Shown: positions 7,596-15,816 of the stretch, in pieces
Layout: each line of letters opens with the position of its first letter
How positions within the stretch are numbered: the first letter of the stretch is position 1
Origin: an uncultured Eubacteriales bacterium
GTDB taxonomy: Bacteria > Bacillota > Clostridia > Christensenellales > Aristaeellaceae
Reading direction: 5' to 3'
Assembly (NCBI GenBank): GCA_900553265.1
Contig: USDD01000046.1
Span: 1 to 21,267, forward strand
Length of the DNA stretch: 21,267 nucleotides
The notes under the pieces: model-generated
The model's database searches: none
Seen by the model: only the letters and a program-made list of their open reading frames with translations
Told to the model about the DNA's origin: nothing
Program-made: the position numbers and the translations under genes

Positions 7596-8345
7596 ATGCA
7601 TATCATTGATATCAACGCCGTCATCGGCGCGCCGACCAAGGCATGGCGCTTTACGACGGAGGAGGCCCTCATTTCCTGTCTGGACGATTACCGTATCAAC
7701 GCGGCCGTGACCTGCCACATGCTGGCCGACCGCTCGCCCGAGGAGGGCAACGCGCGCATGCTCGACGTCGCCCGCGCGTCCGGAGGCCGGCTCAAGCCGT
7801 GCCTGCTGCTGGAGCCGACGCTGGACAGTCTGGGCATTCCGGGCACGGGTACGGTTCAGGAGCGCCTTCGCGCAGCGAAGCCGTCGGCCGTCCGCGTGAC
7901 GCAAGGGCCGCAGCCCCATTTCTGGATGGACACGTTCTACGCCCAGGATCTGCTCGCGCCGCTGAACGAGCTGCGCATGCCGCTGATTATCGACGGCGGC
8001 TATTCCCCGGAGTTTTTCCACGCGCTTCCCGAAATGGCGCGCGCCTATCCCAACGTTCCGATGATTCTGGTTCGATACGGCCTGAACGAGAGCCGTACGA
8101 TCTATCCCCTTCTGAAGCATACCTCCAACGTTTATTTTGACATGAGCACCATGCTGGACTGCGGCGGCATTGAAGAAATCGTCGAAAAATTCGGCAGCAC
8201 GCGGCTGCTGTTCGGCTCGGGTCTTCCCCATTTTGTTCCCGCCGGCGCGCTGGGTCTGCTGCTCTACGCGGAAATTTCCCAGGCCGACCGCGAGAACATC
8301 GCCCACGGAAACTTCGAACGCCTGGAAGGAGGGATTCTTCGATGA
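7596..8345 (+). CDS. Amidohydrolase-like TIM-barrel protein lacking the metal site
   Basis: A 249-aa protein that aligns by eye with the amidohydrolase-2 family and with the next gene product. The expected metal and catalytic positions are all changed. The HxH after the first strand is N7/V9 (IIDINAV). The strand-4 position equivalent to Lys is R100. The two barrel histidines become D133 and R160. The final Asp of the FGTD motif is G209 (LLFGSGLP). The family fold features around these sites are kept, including the terminal IAHGNFERL. It is therefore probably a non-hydrolytic partner, a lyase-like relative or a regulatory subunit. It starts at the ATG at 7596 with a GGAGGTG site and overlaps the next gene by 4 bp (ATGA), which suggests coupled, possibly stoichiometric synthesis. 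Confidence 0.8.
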   Translation: MHIIDINAVIGAPTKAWRFTTEEALISCLDDYRINAAVTCHMLADRSPEEGNARMLDVARASGGRLKPCLLLEPTLDSLGIPGTGTVQERLRAAKPSAVRVTQGPQPHFWMDTFYAQDLLAPLNELRMPLIIDGGYSPEFFHALPEMARAYPNVPMILVRYGLNESRTIYPLLKHTSNVYFDMSTMLDCGGIEEIVEKFGSTRLLFGSGLPHFVPAGALGLLLYAEISQADRENIAHGNFERLEGGILR

Positions 8346-9166
8346 GCATCCGCGATCAGGCCTTTCAGGGCAAGCCACTGAGTCCGTTCATCATCGACGC
8401 GCACACGCATCTCGCGCCGTATTACAAGAATGGCTGGCATCAGAAGCCCGACTTCACCACCGTGGAATCCGTGATCCGCGTCTACGATGAGATGGGCGTG
8501 AACTGCTGCGTCACCGCGCCGCACATGATTATCGACTCCATGACCACCTGGGCCAACGAGACGGCAGCGGCCGCGGCGAAGGATTTCCCGGGCCGCATCT
8601 ACGGCTACATCTCCGTGGCGCCCTTCGAGGGAATGGAGGTACTCAGGGAGAACCTGAAGCGCTTCGGCGGCAATCCGGCGTTCGTGGGGCTGAAATTTCT
8701 GGGCGGCTACAACGGCGATTATACTGAGCCCGTGTATCGCTACGCCACTGACTTCGCCAATGAGACCGGCTGCCCGATCCTCTGCCACACCTGGGGCAAC
8801 ACGCCCACGCTGGAGGTGCTGCGGGACATGGCGGAAACCCACCCGCGCCTGAACATCCTCTGCGCCCATCAGGGCGGCGGCAGCCGGGAGCTGACCTTCC
8901 GCGCCGCGCCCATCGTCCGGGAGGTTCCCAATTTCCATCTGGAGATCTGCGGCAGCCTCTGGAACGAGCTGGGCATCGAGGACATCGTCGAGATGGTAGG
9001 CGAGGATCGTGTGATCTTCGGAACGGACGTCATCAATCTGGACGCGCGCTTCGATTTCGGACGCGTGGCCTTCTCGCCGCTGAGCGACGAGGCAAAGGAA
9101 AAAATCTTTGCGGGCAATTACCTGCGCCTGCTGGAAAAATCGCAGATGGGAAGCATTTCCCGATAA
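8342..9166 (+). CDS. Amidohydrolase family protein (amidohydrolase 2, PF04909-type)
   Basis: A 274-aa TIM-barrel hydrolase or decarboxylase-like enzyme with a complete set of metal and catalytic residues: H21 and H23 in DAHTH, K118 in GLKF, H149 in CHTWG, H176 in CAHQGG and D229 in FGTD. This superfamily uses one or two divalent metals to hydrolyse lactones, esters or amides, or for non-oxidative decarboxylation. In sugar operons such members often act on sugar lactones. The ATG at 8342 follows a GGAGGG site inside the upstream gene and overlaps its stop. It is the likely active member of an adjacent active/inactive pair. No signal peptide is seen, so it is cytoplasmic. The exact substrate is unknown. 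Confidence 0.88.
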   Translation: MSIRDQAFQGKPLSPFIIDAHTHLAPYYKNGWHQKPDFTTVESVIRVYDEMGVNCCVTAPHMIIDSMTTWANETAAAAAKDFPGRIYGYISVAPFEGMEVLRENLKRFGGNPAFVGLKFLGGYNGDYTEPVYRYATDFANETGCPILCHTWGNTPTLEVLRDMAETHPRLNILCAHQGGGSRELTFRAAPIVREVPNFHLEICGSLWNELGIEDIVEMVGEDRVIFGTDVINLDARFDFGRVAFSPLSDEAKEKIFAGNYLRLLEKSQMGSISR

Positions 9167-9193
9167 TCCAAATAGACAAAGGAGGAAAACAGC

Positions 9194-10360
9194 ATGTTTC
9201 GAATGGGCGAACCCGAAGTCGAGGCCGTACGCAAGGTTCTGATGAGCCATCAGCTGTTCCGCATCGGCGGCGAGCTGCAGGAGGTCAACAATTTTGAGCG
9301 CGAGCTGCGCGAGAAGATGGGCGTGAACCACTGTCTGTGCCTTGCCAGCGGCACCGGCGCGCTGATCGCCTCTCTGGCCGCGCTGGGCGTGGGCCCCGGA
9401 GACGAAGTCATCGTTCCCGGCTACACCTTCATCGCCACGGCCATCGCGGCGCTGGCGGTGGGCGCGATTCCCGTGGTGGCGGAGATCAACGAGACCATGA
9501 CGCTGGACATGGACGACGTGGAGCGCAAGATCACGCCCAACACCAAGTGCGTCATCCCGGTACATATTCAGGGCTTCCCCTGCGACATGGAGAGGCTGAT
9601 GCAGCTGAAGGAGAAGTATGGCTTCTACGTGGTGGAGGACGCGTGTCAGGCGGACGGCGGCAGCTTCCACGGCAAACGCCTGGGCACCATCGGCGACTGC
9701 GGCGCCTACAGCTTCAACTACTTCAAGATCATCTCCGCCGGAGAGGGCGGCGCGATGGTCACCAACGACATCGACCTGTATCAGCGCGCCATCATCTATC
9801 ACGACTGCGGCTCCGCGTTCTGGACCTATGAAACGCCCATCACCGCGCCGCTGTACACCGGAACCAACATGCGCGTCAGCGAGGTCACCGGCGCGATTCT
9901 GCGCGTGCAGCTGACCCGTCTGGACGGCATTCTGGCCGATCTGCGCCGCGTAAAGCGCGCCATCACCGAGGCTGTGGCCGATCTGCCCATGCTCCGGGTG
10001 AACCCCTCCAACGATCTGGACGGCGACTGCGGCGTGTGCCTGCCGTTTATCTTCGACGACGCGGTCACCGCGGAGAAGTTTGAAAAGCTCATCGGCGGCA
10101 CCCGCCCCATCAACACCGGCAAGCACGTCTACCGCGAATGGACGCCCATTCTGGAAAAGCGCGGCGCGCACATCAGCGCCATGAACCCCTACGAAAATCC
10201 CGCCAACGCCGGCCTGCGCCTGGACACCCGAGAGGACAGCTGCCCCCGGACGCTGGACATCCTCAGCCGCACGGTCTATCAGATGCTCAACTGCGACTGG
10301 ACAGACGCGGATCTTGCGGAGGTCATCGAAAAAATCCGTCAGGCCGCGAAGGCGCTGTAA
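9194..10360 (+). CDS. DegT/DnrJ/EryC1/StrS-family PLP-dependent aminotransferase
   Basis: A 388-aa fold-type I enzyme. The early SGTGAL (52-57) and PGYTFIATA (75-83) segments bind PLP and substrate. D149 in VEDACQADGG pairs with the pyridine nitrogen. K178 in SFNYFKIISAGEGG is the Schiff-base lysine. These are the standard family landmarks, so it should be catalytically competent. The family interconverts keto- and amino-sugars or -cyclitols (for example scyllo-inosose aminotransferases). Its place in an uptake-linked operon with a Gfo/Idh oxidoreductase suggests amino-group removal from, or addition to, a keto-sugar intermediate. It starts with ATG after AAAGGAGG, 27 bp after the amidohydrolase gene. 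The direction of the reaction is inference. Confidence 0.92.
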   Translation: MFRMGEPEVEAVRKVLMSHQLFRIGGELQEVNNFERELREKMGVNHCLCLASGTGALIASLAALGVGPGDEVIVPGYTFIATAIAALAVGAIPVVAEINETMTLDMDDVERKITPNTKCVIPVHIQGFPCDMERLMQLKEKYGFYVVEDACQADGGSFHGKRLGTIGDCGAYSFNYFKIISAGEGGAMVTNDIDLYQRAIIYHDCGSAFWTYETPITAPLYTGTNMRVSEVTGAILRVQLTRLDGILADLRRVKRAITEAVADLPMLRVNPSNDLDGDCGVCLPFIFDDAVTAEKFEKLIGGTRPINTGKHVYREWTPILEKRGAHISAMNPYENPANAGLRLDTREDSCPRTLDILSRTVYQMLNCDWTDADLAEVIEKIRQAAKAL

Positions 10361-10414
10361 GAAGCAAGCACTATATTATAGAAGAAACTCGATTTCTGCA
10401 AGGAGGTCATTTCC

Positions 10415-11221
10415 GTGTCTGCAAAGTTTGCCTATGCCCAGTGGCCGTGGGGAACTCAGTCCCGCGAGGAGTTCATTCAGTCCTGCAAGGACATGTCCGA
10501 GGTGGGCTTTGAATACTTCGAAAGCGTCAAGGCGTTCATCGACACCTTCAAGGACAGCCCCGAGGATTTCAAGTCGATCTGCGACGAATACAACATCCAT
10601 CCCATCAGCTTCTACTTCCATCTGACCGGAAAGCACGACGACGACATTGCCGAGCTGAAGGACAAGATAGGCTTCGTTCGGGACTGCGGCATCAAGACCA
10701 TCACCGTTCAGGGCGTGTGGTCGCCCATTCCCGCCACCCACGACGATCTGATCTACGCCTCCAAGACCATCATCGACTACGGCAGCATCTGCAAGGACTA
10801 CGGCATTCTGCCCTGCGTGCATCCCCATCACAACACGACCATCATGTACGAATCGGAAATCGACTACGTGATGGAGCACACGGATCCCGCACTGGTGGGC
10901 TTCGCGCCGGACACCGCCCATCTGGTTGCCGGCAAGTGCGACCCCGTGAAGATCATCGACCGCTACAAGGATCGGGTGCGCTTCACCCATCTCAAGGACA
11001 TCACCGGAACCATGCAGGGCGGCGTGATGCAGGACGGCGTGGAGGTCTATGAGAACTTCCGCGAGCTGGGCGAGGGCGACGTGGACTTCCCGAAGATCTT
11101 CGACATCCTCCGCAGCGTCCATTACGACGGCTATCTCTGCGCGGAGCTGGATCGCACCCGCTTTACCCACAAGGAGAGCGCCGCCATCAGCATGAAGTAT
11201 CTCCGCGAGCATTGGCGGTGA
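10415..11221 (+). CDS. Sugar phosphate isomerase/epimerase (IolE/IolI-like TIM barrel)
   Basis: A 268-aa AP-endonuclease-2-type TIM barrel. Candidate metal-binding landmarks are the HPHHNT segment (136-141) with nearby E146/E148, D166 in DTAHL, H192 in THLKD and E244 in AELDRT. This family includes inosose dehydratase, hydroxypyruvate isomerase-like enzymes and 3-keto-glycoside-cleaving enzymes. It commonly pairs with Gfo/Idh oxidoreductases, as here. The start is GTG at 10415 with an AAGGAGGT site. A 54-bp gap follows the aminotransferase gene, and the next gene lies 5 bp downstream or overlaps by 4 bp if its GTG is used. The likely role is elimination or isomerisation of the keto-sugar made by the oxidoreductase. 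Confidence 0.88.
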   Translation: MSAKFAYAQWPWGTQSREEFIQSCKDMSEVGFEYFESVKAFIDTFKDSPEDFKSICDEYNIHPISFYFHLTGKHDDDIAELKDKIGFVRDCGIKTITVQGVWSPIPATHDDLIYASKTIIDYGSICKDYGILPCVHPHHNTTIMYESEIDYVMEHTDPALVGFAPDTAHLVAGKCDPVKIIDRYKDRVRFTHLKDITGTMQGGVMQDGVEVYENFRELGEGDVDFPKIFDILRSVHYDGYLCAELDRTRFTHKESAAISMKYLREHWR

Positions 11222-11226
11222 GCGGC

Positions 11227-12369
11227 ATGAAGAAGCTGAAGACCGGCATTCTGGGCATGGGCTACATCGGCGCGAGCCACATCGACGCCGTGCGCCGCAT
11301 CCCGGAATGCGAGCTCTGGGCCGTTGCCGACGCGAACGAGGAACTCGCGCGCAGGAAGGCGGAATACTATCAGGTTCCCAAATGCTACGCGTCCATCGAC
11401 GCGCTGCTGGAGGATCCTGAAATCGAAGTAATCCATAACTGCACACCCAACAATCTGCACACCGAGATCAACAAGAAGATTCTGGCGGCGGGAAAGCATC
11501 TGCTGTCCGAAAAGCCGCTGGCGCTGAATTTTCAGGAGGCGCAGTCGCTGCTGGAGGTGCATCGCGCGCACCCGGAGAGCGTCGCGGCGGTGAACTTCAA
11601 CTATCGCATGAATCCCATGGTTCAGGAAATGCGCGCCCGCGTCGCCTCCGGCGAGGTCGGCAAAATCAACGGCGTGCACGGCTGCTATCTTCAGGACTGG
11701 CTTCTTTACGATCTGGATTACAGCTGGCGGCTGGAGCCGGAAATCGCCGGCCCGTCCTGCTGCGTCGCCGACATCGGCAGCCACTGGATGGATCTGGTGG
11801 AGCACGTCACCGGCGAGCGCATTGTGGAGCTGGTGGCCGATCTGCGCACGACCTTCCCCGTGCGCAAGAAGCCGCTGAAGCAGACGGAGACTTTCTCCAC
11901 GGGCAGGGAGACCCCCTGCGAAGAGGTGCCGGTCAAAAACGAGGATTACGCCTCCGTGATCTTCCGTCTCTCCGGCGGAGCCACCGGCTCCTACACCGTC
12001 TCCGAGGTCTCCGCGGGCCATGGATGCTATTTCCAGGTGGAGATCAGCGGCTCGAAGGAATCCCTGATGTGGAATCAGGAGCAGAACGACCGCATGTGGG
12101 TCGGCCGCAGAAACGGCGAAAACTCCGTCGTGCTGCGCGATCCCGCCATTCTCTCGCCCCAGGCCCGGGCCTGTACCGGCCTGTCCAAGGGTCATCCCGA
12201 GGGATGGAACGACGCGTTTCTGAACAATATCCGCGGTTTTTACCGCCACATTCTGCTGGGCGAGACGCCGTGCTTCGCCACGCTGGAGGACGCCGCTCAC
12301 ATCGTCCGGCTGACGGAATGCTGCGTCGCCAGCAGCCAAAGCCGCGCGTGGGTTCGCGTAGAAGAGTAA
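11227..12369 (+). CDS. Gfo/Idh/MocA-family NAD(P)-dependent oxidoreductase
   Basis: A 380-aa protein with an N-terminal Rossmann fold (GILGMGYIG, residues 7-15) and the family EKP motif at 95-97, whose K96 is a catalytic lysine. The C-terminal domain has the ADIGSHW motif (D182, H186), giving the proton-relay histidine. The QDWLLYDLDYSWRLEPE and SHWMDL segments resemble dehydrogenases that oxidise a ring hydroxyl of sugars, such as the levoglucosan 3-dehydrogenase group; this is from memory, not a search. The ATG at 11227 was chosen. A GTG at 11218 in the same frame would overlap the upstream stop (GTGA). The context with an isomerase/epimerase suggests oxidation to a keto-sugar followed by rearrangement or beta-elimination. 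Confidence 0.92.
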   Translation: MKKLKTGILGMGYIGASHIDAVRRIPECELWAVADANEELARRKAEYYQVPKCYASIDALLEDPEIEVIHNCTPNNLHTEINKKILAAGKHLLSEKPLALNFQEAQSLLEVHRAHPESVAAVNFNYRMNPMVQEMRARVASGEVGKINGVHGCYLQDWLLYDLDYSWRLEPEIAGPSCCVADIGSHWMDLVEHVTGERIVELVADLRTTFPVRKKPLKQTETFSTGRETPCEEVPVKNEDYASVIFRLSGGATGSYTVSEVSAGHGCYFQVEISGSKESLMWNQEQNDRMWVGRRNGENSVVLRDPAILSPQARACTGLSKGHPEGWNDAFLNNIRGFYRHILLGETPCFATLEDAAHIVRLTECCVASSQSRAWVRVEE

Positions 12370-12384
12370 AGGAGCGTATTTTCA

Positions 12385-13413
12385 ATGGCACAGTTTCGTT
12401 TTACGGTAGGTCCCTGGAACGTTCACGAGGGCGCGGACGCCTTCGGCCCCGAGGTTCGCCCCAGCATTCCGCTGGAGGAGAAGTTCCGCAAATTCAAGGA
12501 AATCGGCTTGGACGGCGTGCAGTTTCACGACGACGACGCGGTTCCGAACCTGAACAACATGACCGAGGGCGAGATCATCGCCGAGGCAAAGCAGGTTCGC
12601 GCGGCGCTGGACGCTCAGGGCCTCGCAGCGGAATTCGTCGCGCCGCGCCTGTGGATGGATCCGCACACGACGGACGGCGGCTTCACCTCCAACAGCGCCG
12701 AGGATCGCGAGTTCGCCATGTGGCGCGCCAGGCGCTCGGTGGACATCGCCAACGCGCTGGGCTGCGACAAGATCGTGCTGTGGCTGGCCCGCGAGGGCAC
12801 GCTCTGTGCCGAATCCAAGGATCCCGTGCTGGGCGTCCGTCGGCTGATCGACGCAGTCAACGAAATTCTCAGGTACGACAGCCGCATCAAGGTGCTCGTG
12901 GAGCCCAAGCCCAACGAGCCCATCGATCGCAGCTTCTGCCCCACGCTGGGCCACGTGATGGGTCTCGCGGCGGCCACGGTGGATCCCGACCGCGTGGGTG
13001 CGGTGCTGGAATCCGCTCACGCCATCCTCGCGGGACTGGATCCGGCCATCGAAATCGCCTTCGGCATCGCCATGGGCAAGCTGTGGAGCGTCCATCTCAA
13101 CGACCAGAACGGCATGCGCTACGATCAGGACAAGGCCTTCGGCGTGGAAAACCTCCGCGGCGCGTTCAATCAGGTGAAGGTACTGCTGGACAACAACTAC
13201 GGCAGCCGCGGCGAGTTCGTCGGCCTGGACGTCAAGGTCATGCGCACGCAAAAGATCGACGACTGCTATCGCCACATTCAGAACAGCCTGCACATCTTCA
13301 GGCGCCTGGAGGAAAAGGCGCGCCAGTTCGACAACGCCTATCGCGACAAGTGCATTGCCGAGCGCAACTACGAAAAGCTCGAAATGTACGTCCTGGATCT
13401 GCTGATGGGCTGA
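12385..13413 (+). CDS. Divergent xylose isomerase-like TIM-barrel protein
   Basis: A 342-aa protein that follows actinobacterial-type xylose isomerase along its length (about 385 aa usual). Matching landmarks are H48 and D51 in FHDDD, the DGGFTSN segment (97-103), W133 in LWLAREG, E173 and K175 in EPKPNEP, E209 and H212 in ESAH, D247 and D249 in RYDQD, and D282 in LDVK. One usual metal ligand differs: the Asp of the IDLN motif (D245 in Streptomyces numbering) is H237 (VHLNDQNG). It is shorter at the C-terminus, which in xylose isomerase builds the tetramer arm. It starts with ATG after AAGGAG, 15 bp after the oxidoreductase gene, and is the last gene of the operon. A ketose/aldose isomerase acting on a modified sugar is likely; authentic xylose isomerase activity is doubtful. 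Confidence 0.85.
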   Translation: MAQFRFTVGPWNVHEGADAFGPEVRPSIPLEEKFRKFKEIGLDGVQFHDDDAVPNLNNMTEGEIIAEAKQVRAALDAQGLAAEFVAPRLWMDPHTTDGGFTSNSAEDREFAMWRARRSVDIANALGCDKIVLWLAREGTLCAESKDPVLGVRRLIDAVNEILRYDSRIKVLVEPKPNEPIDRSFCPTLGHVMGLAAATVDPDRVGAVLESAHAILAGLDPAIEIAFGIAMGKLWSVHLNDQNGMRYDQDKAFGVENLRGAFNQVKVLLDNNYGSRGEFVGLDVKVMRTQKIDDCYRHIQNSLHIFRRLEEKARQFDNAYRDKCIAERNYEKLEMYVLDLLMG

Positions 13414-13425
13414 TTTTTCCCGACG

Positions 13426-13482
13426 CGCGGCGGCAGAGAAGCGTTTTCTGCCGCCGCGTCCATGAGATCGCTTTCCTTTTTT
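13426..13482 (+). terminator. Possible terminator of the catabolic operon
   Basis: A perfect 12-bp GC-rich stem (13426-13437 with 13447-13458, 9-nt loop) starts 12 nt after the last stop codon of the operon. It is not directly followed by Ts, but a pyrimidine and T-rich run comes at about 13470-13482. The position supports transcript-end function or mRNA stabilisation. Confidence 0.5.
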
Positions 13483-13622
13483 CCCCATTCATTTTCCGAT
13501 GGAACCGGCGTTTCTGCCGCATAGAGTTCAAGGCTGCCTTGCCCGGCTGGGGAGTCCTTTTTCCTCCATGCGTTTTTTGCGGATTGATGTCCATCGGAGA
13601 AGCATAAAAAGCAGGTGAAAAC

Positions 13623-15011
13623 ATGCTGGAAACCTTCATCCGAATCCACGACGCCGTCAACGGCTTCGTCTGGGGCGTTCCCGCAATCGGTATGATTCTG
13701 GGCGTAGGACTGTATCTGACGCTGCGCACCCGCGCCGTTCAGCTGCGCCGCTTTCCCGAGGCGATGCGCGAAACCATCGGCCGAATCTTTGAAAAAAGGA
13801 CGGCGAAAGAGGGCTCCGTCACGCCCTTTCAGGCGGTCTGCACCGCGCTGGCGGCCACCGTCGGCGTGGGGAACATCGCGGGCGTGGCCGGCGCCGTGGC
13901 GCTGGGCGGGCCCGGCGCGGTGTTCTGGATCTGGGTTTCGGCGCTGCTTGGCATGTGCACGAAGTTCGCAGAGGTCACGCTGGCCGTCCGCTTCCGCGAG
14001 CGAAACGCCCAGGGCGATTGGGTGGGCGGCCCGATGTACTTCATCAAAAACGGTCTGGGCAGAAAATGGCTGTGGCTGGCCGGAACCTTCGCGGCGTTCG
14101 GCGTGCTGGCGATGCTCGGCACGGGAAACGCCACCCAGGTCAGCTCCATCGTCGGCGCGGTGAACTCCGCGCTGAGGAGCTGCGGCGCGGAGCCGAGAAG
14201 CGAGGTTCTGAACCTATTCATCGGCGCGGCGCTCAGCGCCGCCATCGCCGTAGTGCTTCTGGGCGGCATTCAGCGCATCGGAAGCGTCACCGAGCGGCTG
14301 GTTCCGTTCATGGCCATTCTCTATATCGCCATGGCGCTGGGCGTGGTGCTGCTCCATTGGAGAAGCCTTCCGCAGGTGTTTTCATCCATCTTCCAGGGCG
14401 CGTTTCAGCCGCGCTCCGTCACCGGAGGACTGGTGGGCAGCATGCTTCTGACCATGCGCAGCGGCGTCGCCCGGGGAATTTTCTCCAACGAGGCCGGTCT
14501 GGGCACCGCCTCCATCGCCCACGCCACCGCCGACACGGACAGCCCCGTCCGGCAGGGCCTGTTCGGCATTTTTGAGGTCTTCGTCGCCTCCATGGTCATC
14601 TGCACGCTGACGGCGCTGGTGATCCTGTGCAGCGGCGTGGAGGTGCATTACGGTGCCGCCGCCGGCGCGGAGCTGACCATCGAGGGCTTTATCCGAAGCT
14701 ACGGCAGCGTCGCTTCGCTGCTGGCCGCGCTGGTGCTGTGCTGCTTCGCGTTTTCGACCATTCTCGGCTGGGGACTCTACGGGCTACGCTGTGTGGAATA
14801 TCTGTTCGGCAGCCGCGCCGGGAAGCCCTTCCTGATCGTCTATTCACTGGTCGCCATTCTGGGCGCGACGCTGGAGCTGGAACTGATCTGGAATGTCGCC
14901 GACACCTTCAACGCGCTGATGTCCATCCCCAATCTGATCGCCGTGGCGCTGCTGTCGCCGGTGGTCGTGGAGCTGATCCAGCAGGAATGGCCCGCCCGTC
15001 GCGCGAAATAG
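13623..15011 (+). CDS. AGCS-family sodium:alanine/glycine symporter
   Basis: A 462-aa polytopic membrane protein with about ten hydrophobic segments. It carries the AGCS hallmarks ATVGVGNIAGVAGA (78-91), GGPGAVFWIW (95-104), GGPMYF (135-140) and GIFSNEAGLGTASIAHA (285-301). The family couples inward sodium movement to uptake of alanine, glycine or related small amino acids. The ATG at 13623 has only a modest AGGTGA ribosome binding site. The 209-bp gap from the catabolic operon holds the hairpin at 13426-13458 and a small CAAGG-CTG-CCTTG hairpin (13529-13541), but no promoter I can defend. Readthrough from the operon or an unrecognised promoter is possible. A link to the sugar pathway, for instance alanine supply for transamination, is only speculation. 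Confidence 0.93.
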   Translation: MLETFIRIHDAVNGFVWGVPAIGMILGVGLYLTLRTRAVQLRRFPEAMRETIGRIFEKRTAKEGSVTPFQAVCTALAATVGVGNIAGVAGAVALGGPGAVFWIWVSALLGMCTKFAEVTLAVRFRERNAQGDWVGGPMYFIKNGLGRKWLWLAGTFAAFGVLAMLGTGNATQVSSIVGAVNSALRSCGAEPRSEVLNLFIGAALSAAIAVVLLGGIQRIGSVTERLVPFMAILYIAMALGVVLLHWRSLPQVFSSIFQGAFQPRSVTGGLVGSMLLTMRSGVARGIFSNEAGLGTASIAHATADTDSPVRQGLFGIFEVFVASMVICTLTALVILCSGVEVHYGAAAGAELTIEGFIRSYGSVASLLAALVLCCFAFSTILGWGLYGLRCVEYLFGSRAGKPFLIVYSLVAILGATLELELIWNVADTFNALMSIPNLIAVALLSPVVVELIQQEWPARRAK

Positions 15012-15015
15012 GTAT

Positions 15016-15054
15016 AAAAGCGCTCTCTCCAACAAAAATGGAGAGAGCGCTTTT
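15016..15054. terminator. Bidirectional terminator between convergent genes
   Basis: A 15-bp perfect inverted repeat (15016-15030 with 15040-15054) surrounds a 9-nt loop. The GC core AGCGCTCTCTCC is bracketed by A-runs on the left and T-runs on the right, so it works in both directions. It ends the symporter gene (stop at 15011) and the YwaF-like gene, whose stop begins at 15057 and abuts the stem. Confidence 0.9.
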
Positions 15055-15816
15055 TCACGCTCGGGCTTCCCTGTGCCGGGCGGCGCGGGCAAAGCCGCTG
15101 CGCAGCAGCTGCACGAGGGACATGTACGCCAGCAGCAGCAGCGGCGCGGGCAGCTCGTAGAGCAGCGGATGGGGAATCATGCGCCAGAACAGGTTCAGCA
15201 CGCTGATGTCCGCGCCGTAGGTGTAGAAATAGTTGGCCTCGGGGCAGACCGTGGCGCGCAGAATCATGTTCAGCGCGTGGGCGGCGAGGGTCAGCGTGAC
15301 GTACACGCCCAACACCCGGGGCGCTTCCTTCATGCTCGGCTGGTAGAAATCCATGCCCGCCAGCGAAAGGCCGCAGGCCACCAGCAGGGCGTGGGTGCCG
15401 TAGAAGCCCAGAATGCGCGGCAGCAGCAGCGAATAGCCCGTGAAGGCCGATTCCGGAAACAGCATGGCCAGCATCGCGCCCAGCGGCGCCATATAAAAGG
15501 AAAAGCCCATCACGGATTTTCGATGGGTCAGCACGCCGATGGGAATTAAGAACATGTTGATGTTGCACAGCTGGAGGGGCAGCTCGCTGAACCAGTTGAA
15601 TTTTTCCTGCCCGCTGACGGCCAGAAATTCGGGGTCCACGGAGAGAAAGCCCTTATAGATGAAGAAAAAGACGATGTTGCAGGCACAGATCGCCGTCAGC
15701 AGCGCGCGGCTCCGGCCGCGGGAATGGGTCTGGGCGAAGTGCTTCAGCCCCATCGCCAGCGCGGCGACGAGGGCCATCACCGCGAAAAACACGGCGTTGA
15801 ACGGACGGATAATCAT
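15055..15816 (-). CDS. YwaF-like integral membrane protein (TIGR02206-type)
   Basis: A 253-aa protein with about seven hydrophobic segments. It shows the conserved ELPLQLCNINMFL segment (78-90) and an ANYFYTYGAD segment (193-202) characteristic of the YwaF/TIGR02206 family. The family is of unknown function. The gene overlaps the PAP2 gene by 4 bp (ATGA at 15813-15816), so translation is probably coupled. Pairing with a lipid-phosphatase-like protein hints at envelope lipid metabolism, which is inference. Confidence 0.85.
   Translation of the reverse strand: MIIRPFNAVFFAVMALVAALAMGLKHFAQTHSRGRSRALLTAICACNIVFFFIYKGFLSVDPEFLAVSGQEKFNWFSELPLQLCNINMFLIPIGVLTHRKSVMGFSFYMAPLGAMLAMLFPESAFTGYSLLLPRILGFYGTHALLVACGLSLAGMDFYQPSMKEAPRVLGVYVTLTLAAHALNMILRATVCPEANYFYTYGADISVLNLFWRMIPHPLLYELPAPLLLLAYMSLVQLLRSGFARAARHREARA

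Noticed and set aside
8264..10171. 635-codon minus-strand open frame opposite the amidohydrolase and aminotransferase genes
   Set aside because: The plus-strand genes have intact catalytic motifs and ribosome binding sites; the antisense frame has none.
10361..10414. Internal promoter from the ACTATATTATAG stretch before the isomerase/epimerase gene
   Set aside because: A -10-like word is present but no -35 at suitable spacing was found.
12024..13607. 527-codon plus-strand frame overlapping the oxidoreductase and xylose-isomerase-like genes
   Set aside because: An out-of-frame, Arg/Gly-rich reading of two well supported genes.
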